The translations under genes were made by a program, and so were the position numbers. From contig NZ_JAAAKV010000001.1 in NCBI RefSeq assembly GCF_009905725.1, positions 372,001 to 436,000 of the forward strand: 64,000 bases of DNA, read 5' to 3'. The DNA is from Emticicia sp. CRIBPO. Its GTDB lineage: Bacteria; Bacteroidota; Bacteroidia; Cytophagales; Spirosomataceae. Under the pieces are notes generated by a model. It was given only the letters and a program-made list of their open reading frames with translations. It did not search any database and was not told the DNA's origin. Below, piece by piece: positions 62,088 to 64,000 of the stretch (position 1 is its first letter; every line of letters starts with the position of its first letter).

Positions 62088-62095
62088 CAAAATTA
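62088..62095 (-). promoter_or_regulatory. -7 box of the HPP gene
   Basis: The minus strand reads TAATTTTG. It lies downstream of the TTG that would start a longer frame, which argues for the GTG start at 62057. Confidence 0.55.
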
Positions 62096-62327
62096 ATCCG
62101 TTGAAAGGCTCGTTGCACAAAACTCCCGGAAAAGCCAAAACAAACCTTTAAATAATCATATTTTATCAAAAGGCGAAACCGGGTTGCCTACTTCTGATTG
62201 CAGCTCATTATCAGCACCATAAAACACCTTCAACATTTTCTACCTTCAAATCATACTGTTTTATCACAAATGAATAACATTTTCAACAAGTTGTGTACGA
62301 AACTTTCCGTTCTTCTTGGTTTTTTTA

Positions 62328-62335
62328 TATTTTTG
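62328..62335 (+). promoter_or_regulatory. -7 box of the cytochrome gene
   Basis: TATTTTTG, about 42 bases before the ATG; no clear -33 box. Confidence 0.5.
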
Positions 62336-62376
62336 AAGAATTGACAGTTATCCTATTAAAATCTATTAATTAAGCC

Positions 62377-63333
62377 ATGAAAAAAATCTTCAAAATTACC
62401 GCCTCCGCGGTAGGTGTTATCATTGTACTTATTGCAGGCCTGGTGGCCTTTTTTGCCTTCAGAGGCGTTCCAAGTTATGAGGTCGAAATCCCTGAAAAAA
62501 TCAAAACCATCAAAGTTGAGGTGACTCCCGAGCGGGTCGCCAGGGGTGAAAAAATTGCTCTTGTGGTTTGTAATGGATGCCACATTGACAACAACAGCCG
62601 CCTTACCGGCAAAAACATCGTTGACCTTCCGGCGGCATTCGGGAAGGCCTATTCCCTTAACATCACCCAGGACAATGAAGATGGCATTGGTAAATGGACG
62701 GACGGCGAATTGATCAATTTCCTTAAAACAGGTATCAAGCCCAACGGGAAGTTCTCTCCTATTATGCCTAAATTCCCGAGAATGGCTGACGAAGACATCC
62801 AATCGGTGGTGGCCTATCTTCATTCGGACAGATATCCTGTGCAAGCCACCAAAGGCAAACAACCCGCCCAGGAACCAAGTTTATTATTAAAAATCCTGTC
62901 CAACACCGTGATGAAGCCTATACCTGTGGTAACTGAGCCCATCCATGTGCCGGATTCAACCGACCTGGTGGCTTTTGGGAAATATGTGGCCAATGACATG
63001 ATTGCCTGCTATGCCTGTCATTCAAAAGATTTTGCGAAACAGGATCCGCTTAATCCGGAGTTGTCTCTGGGCTTTTATGGCGGCGGCAACCCGATGCCGG
63101 ACCTGAACGGAAAGATTGTTCCGAGTTCAAACCTTACCTTTGATAATGAAACCGGAATTGCCGGAAAATATAATGAGGCCCAGTTTATCGACGCCGTTAA
63201 GTTCTGTAAAAAACCTGACGGAAGCATCCTCAGATACCCGATGGGACCACATGTCACCCTGACGGATTATGAAGTAAAAGCAATTTATGCTTACTTGAAA
63301 ACCATTCCGAAAATTAAAAACAAAGTAAACTGA
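62377..63333 (+). CDS. Membrane-anchored dihaem cytochrome c
   Basis: The 318-residue protein has an N-terminal anchor (VGVIIVLIAGLVAFFAF) and two c-haem domains: CNGCH near residue 67 (VVCNGCHIDNN) and CYACH near residue 212 (IACYACHSKDF), with the Met ligands likely in IMPKFPRM and YPMGPHV. It transfers electrons in the periplasm. The next gene, a dehydrogenase of the Ldh_2 family, is only two bases downstream, so the cytochrome may take part in oxidation of a hydroxy-acid, although Ldh_2 enzymes use NAD(P). Confidence 0.92.
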   Translation: MKKIFKITASAVGVIIVLIAGLVAFFAFRGVPSYEVEIPEKIKTIKVEVTPERVARGEKIALVVCNGCHIDNNSRLTGKNIVDLPAAFGKAYSLNITQDNEDGIGKWTDGELINFLKTGIKPNGKFSPIMPKFPRMADEDIQSVVAYLHSDRYPVQATKGKQPAQEPSLLLKILSNTVMKPIPVVTEPIHVPDSTDLVAFGKYVANDMIACYACHSKDFAKQDPLNPELSLGFYGGGNPMPDLNGKIVPSSNLTFDNETGIAGKYNEAQFIDAVKFCKKPDGSILRYPMGPHVTLTDYEVKAIYAYLKTIPKIKNKVN

Positions 63334-63335
63334 TC

Positions 63336-64000
63336 ATGTCTTATTCTTTTGACTATTTGTACGGATCAACACAACAAATCCTGAAGAAATGTGGCCTTGA
63401 TGCTGAGAAAGCGGAGAGCACAGCCAGGATTTTGATCGAAGGAGATTTACTGGGGCACAGAACGCACGGCCTTCAGCTTCTTCCGGCGTATGTGGAGTCA
63501 TTAAAATCAGGAAAAATGGAGACGGAAGGTAGTTTTGAAATTCTTAACGAAAATCCGGCTACCTGTCTCATTGACGGCAGGTACCTTCCCGGTATCTGGC
63601 TGGTTGAAAAAGCCATTGACAAGGCCATCGGAATGGCAAAAAGCAATGGATCAGGAACTGTTGTCATCAGAAAATCACATCATATAGCTTGTCTGGCAGC
63701 CTTCCTGGAGAAGGTTGCCAGGCAAAACCTGGTGCTGCTCCTGGCTTGTTCGGACCCTGCCAACAAGTCTGTAGCCCCTTTCGGAGGCACCACGGCGGTC
63801 TACAGCCCCGATCCCCTGGCCATGGGTATTCCGACCTCCGGTGATCCGATCCTGATTGATGTGAGCATGTCTGCGACCGCCAACGGAGTGGTAGCCCTGG
63901 CGGCGGCCAAAGGAGAAAAACTGGGCGGCCCATGGTTACTGCAGAAAGACGGACAGGCCACCAATGACCCCTCTGCCTTCTTTCATGAGCCTCCGGCCAC
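63336..64000 (+). CDS. Malate/L-lactate dehydrogenase (Ldh_2) family, N-terminal part (cut by window edge)
   Basis: An ATG at 63336, two bases after the cytochrome stop, opens a frame that reaches the right edge (221 codons visible). It has the family motifs EGDLLGHRTHGLQLLP (substrate His), VVIRKSHHIACLAAF, and SVAPFGGTTAVYSPDPLAMGIPT. Family members use NAD(P) to oxidise or reduce hydroxy-acids such as malate, ureidoglycolate or sulfolactate. The substrate is open. It is probably co-transcribed with the cytochrome. Confidence 0.9.
   Translation, partial: MSYSFDYLYGSTQQILKKCGLDAEKAESTARILIEGDLLGHRTHGLQLLPAYVESLKSGKMETEGSFEILNENPATCLIDGRYLPGIWLVEKAIDKAIGMAKSNGSGTVVIRKSHHIACLAAFLEKVARQNLVLLLACSDPANKSVAPFGGTTAVYSPDPLAMGIPTSGDPILIDVSMSATANGVVALAAAKGEKLGGPWLLQKDGQATNDPSAFFHEPPA

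Larger units (their letters stand above)
62058..62376. other. Divergent intergenic region, HPP gene to cytochrome gene
   Basis: About 0.3 kb, AT-rich. It holds the HPP promoter box (62088-62095, minus) and a cytochrome gene box (62328-62335, plus). Nothing else is visible. Confidence 0.65.

Overview
The window is chromosomal DNA of a member of the Bacteroidota, most likely Cytophagia/Cytophagales. The grounds are: a FecI-type sigma factor followed by a FecR-type anti-sigma gene; a TonB-dependent receptor with an N-terminal carboxypeptidase-regulatory-like domain paired with a lipoprotein; lipoproteins with charged residues after the lipidated Cys; many promoters with the Bacteroidota -7 box TAnnTTTG; AT-rich leaders that mostly lack a strong Shine-Dalgarno; and families typical of the phylum (DUF3822, long CTC-type L25, zinc-less sirtuin, YkvA-TatA-GatA order). 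I found no rRNA, tRNA, CRISPR array, prophage or intact insertion sequence. Most of the window is housekeeping DNA with short operons and many strong Rho-independent terminators.

Layout. 1-1.8 kb: start of an anti-sigma gene and an ECF sigma gene (minus strand), each preceded by the same 15-mer, then a long intergenic region with a promoter-to-terminator small RNA candidate. 1.8-6.3 kb: TonB receptor, beta-helix surface lipoprotein, and a 35-residue membrane peptide gene. 6.3-14.3 kb: MOSC protein, conserved hypothetical, CsaA-like protein, pyruvate dehydrogenase E1 beta, secreted amidohydrolase, pyrophosphatase, acidic hypothetical, secreted thioredoxin, rRNA cytosine methyltransferase. 14.4-19.5 kb: Rrf2 regulator with aldehyde dehydrogenase, membrane protein, RecD-like helicase with CorA. 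19.6-24.3 kb: a run of minus-strand genes (metal-binding HMA peptide, lipoprotein, glycosyltransferase, YwbE, tyrosine phosphatase, pterin-oxidase-fold protein, META protein, DUF3817). 24.5-36.9 kb: Nudix, DUF3822, PRPP synthase with L25, sirtuin, topoisomerase I, aconitase, serine hydrolase, sterol-desaturase family. 37-47 kb: DEAD helicase, second small RNA candidate, large cytochrome/DUF1549/DUF1553 protein, RecA, metallopeptidase with DUF3108, and the UDP-glucuronate/UDP-xylose gene pair. 47-57 kb: sugar isomerase, UvrC, a degenerate-looking HprK-like/asparagine-synthetase-like pair, dipeptidyl peptidase IV, PAP2, DapA, malate dehydrogenase. 57-64 kb: YkvA, TatA, GatA, LysM lytic transglycosylase, HPP protein, dihaem cytochrome and the start of an Ldh-family dehydrogenase.

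The least explained parts are the two intergenic transcription units with their own promoter and terminator (about 1.32-1.43 kb minus, 38.47-38.60 kb plus), and the 50.3-52.0 kb pair. That pair resembles the kinase-like and cyclase-like genes of lasso-peptide clusters, but with the P-loop destroyed, the glutaminase Cys missing and the synthetase domain absent. Two tiny membrane-protein genes (6191-6298 and 52046-52183) also merit attention. Family assignments rest on motifs read by eye; no database search was run.
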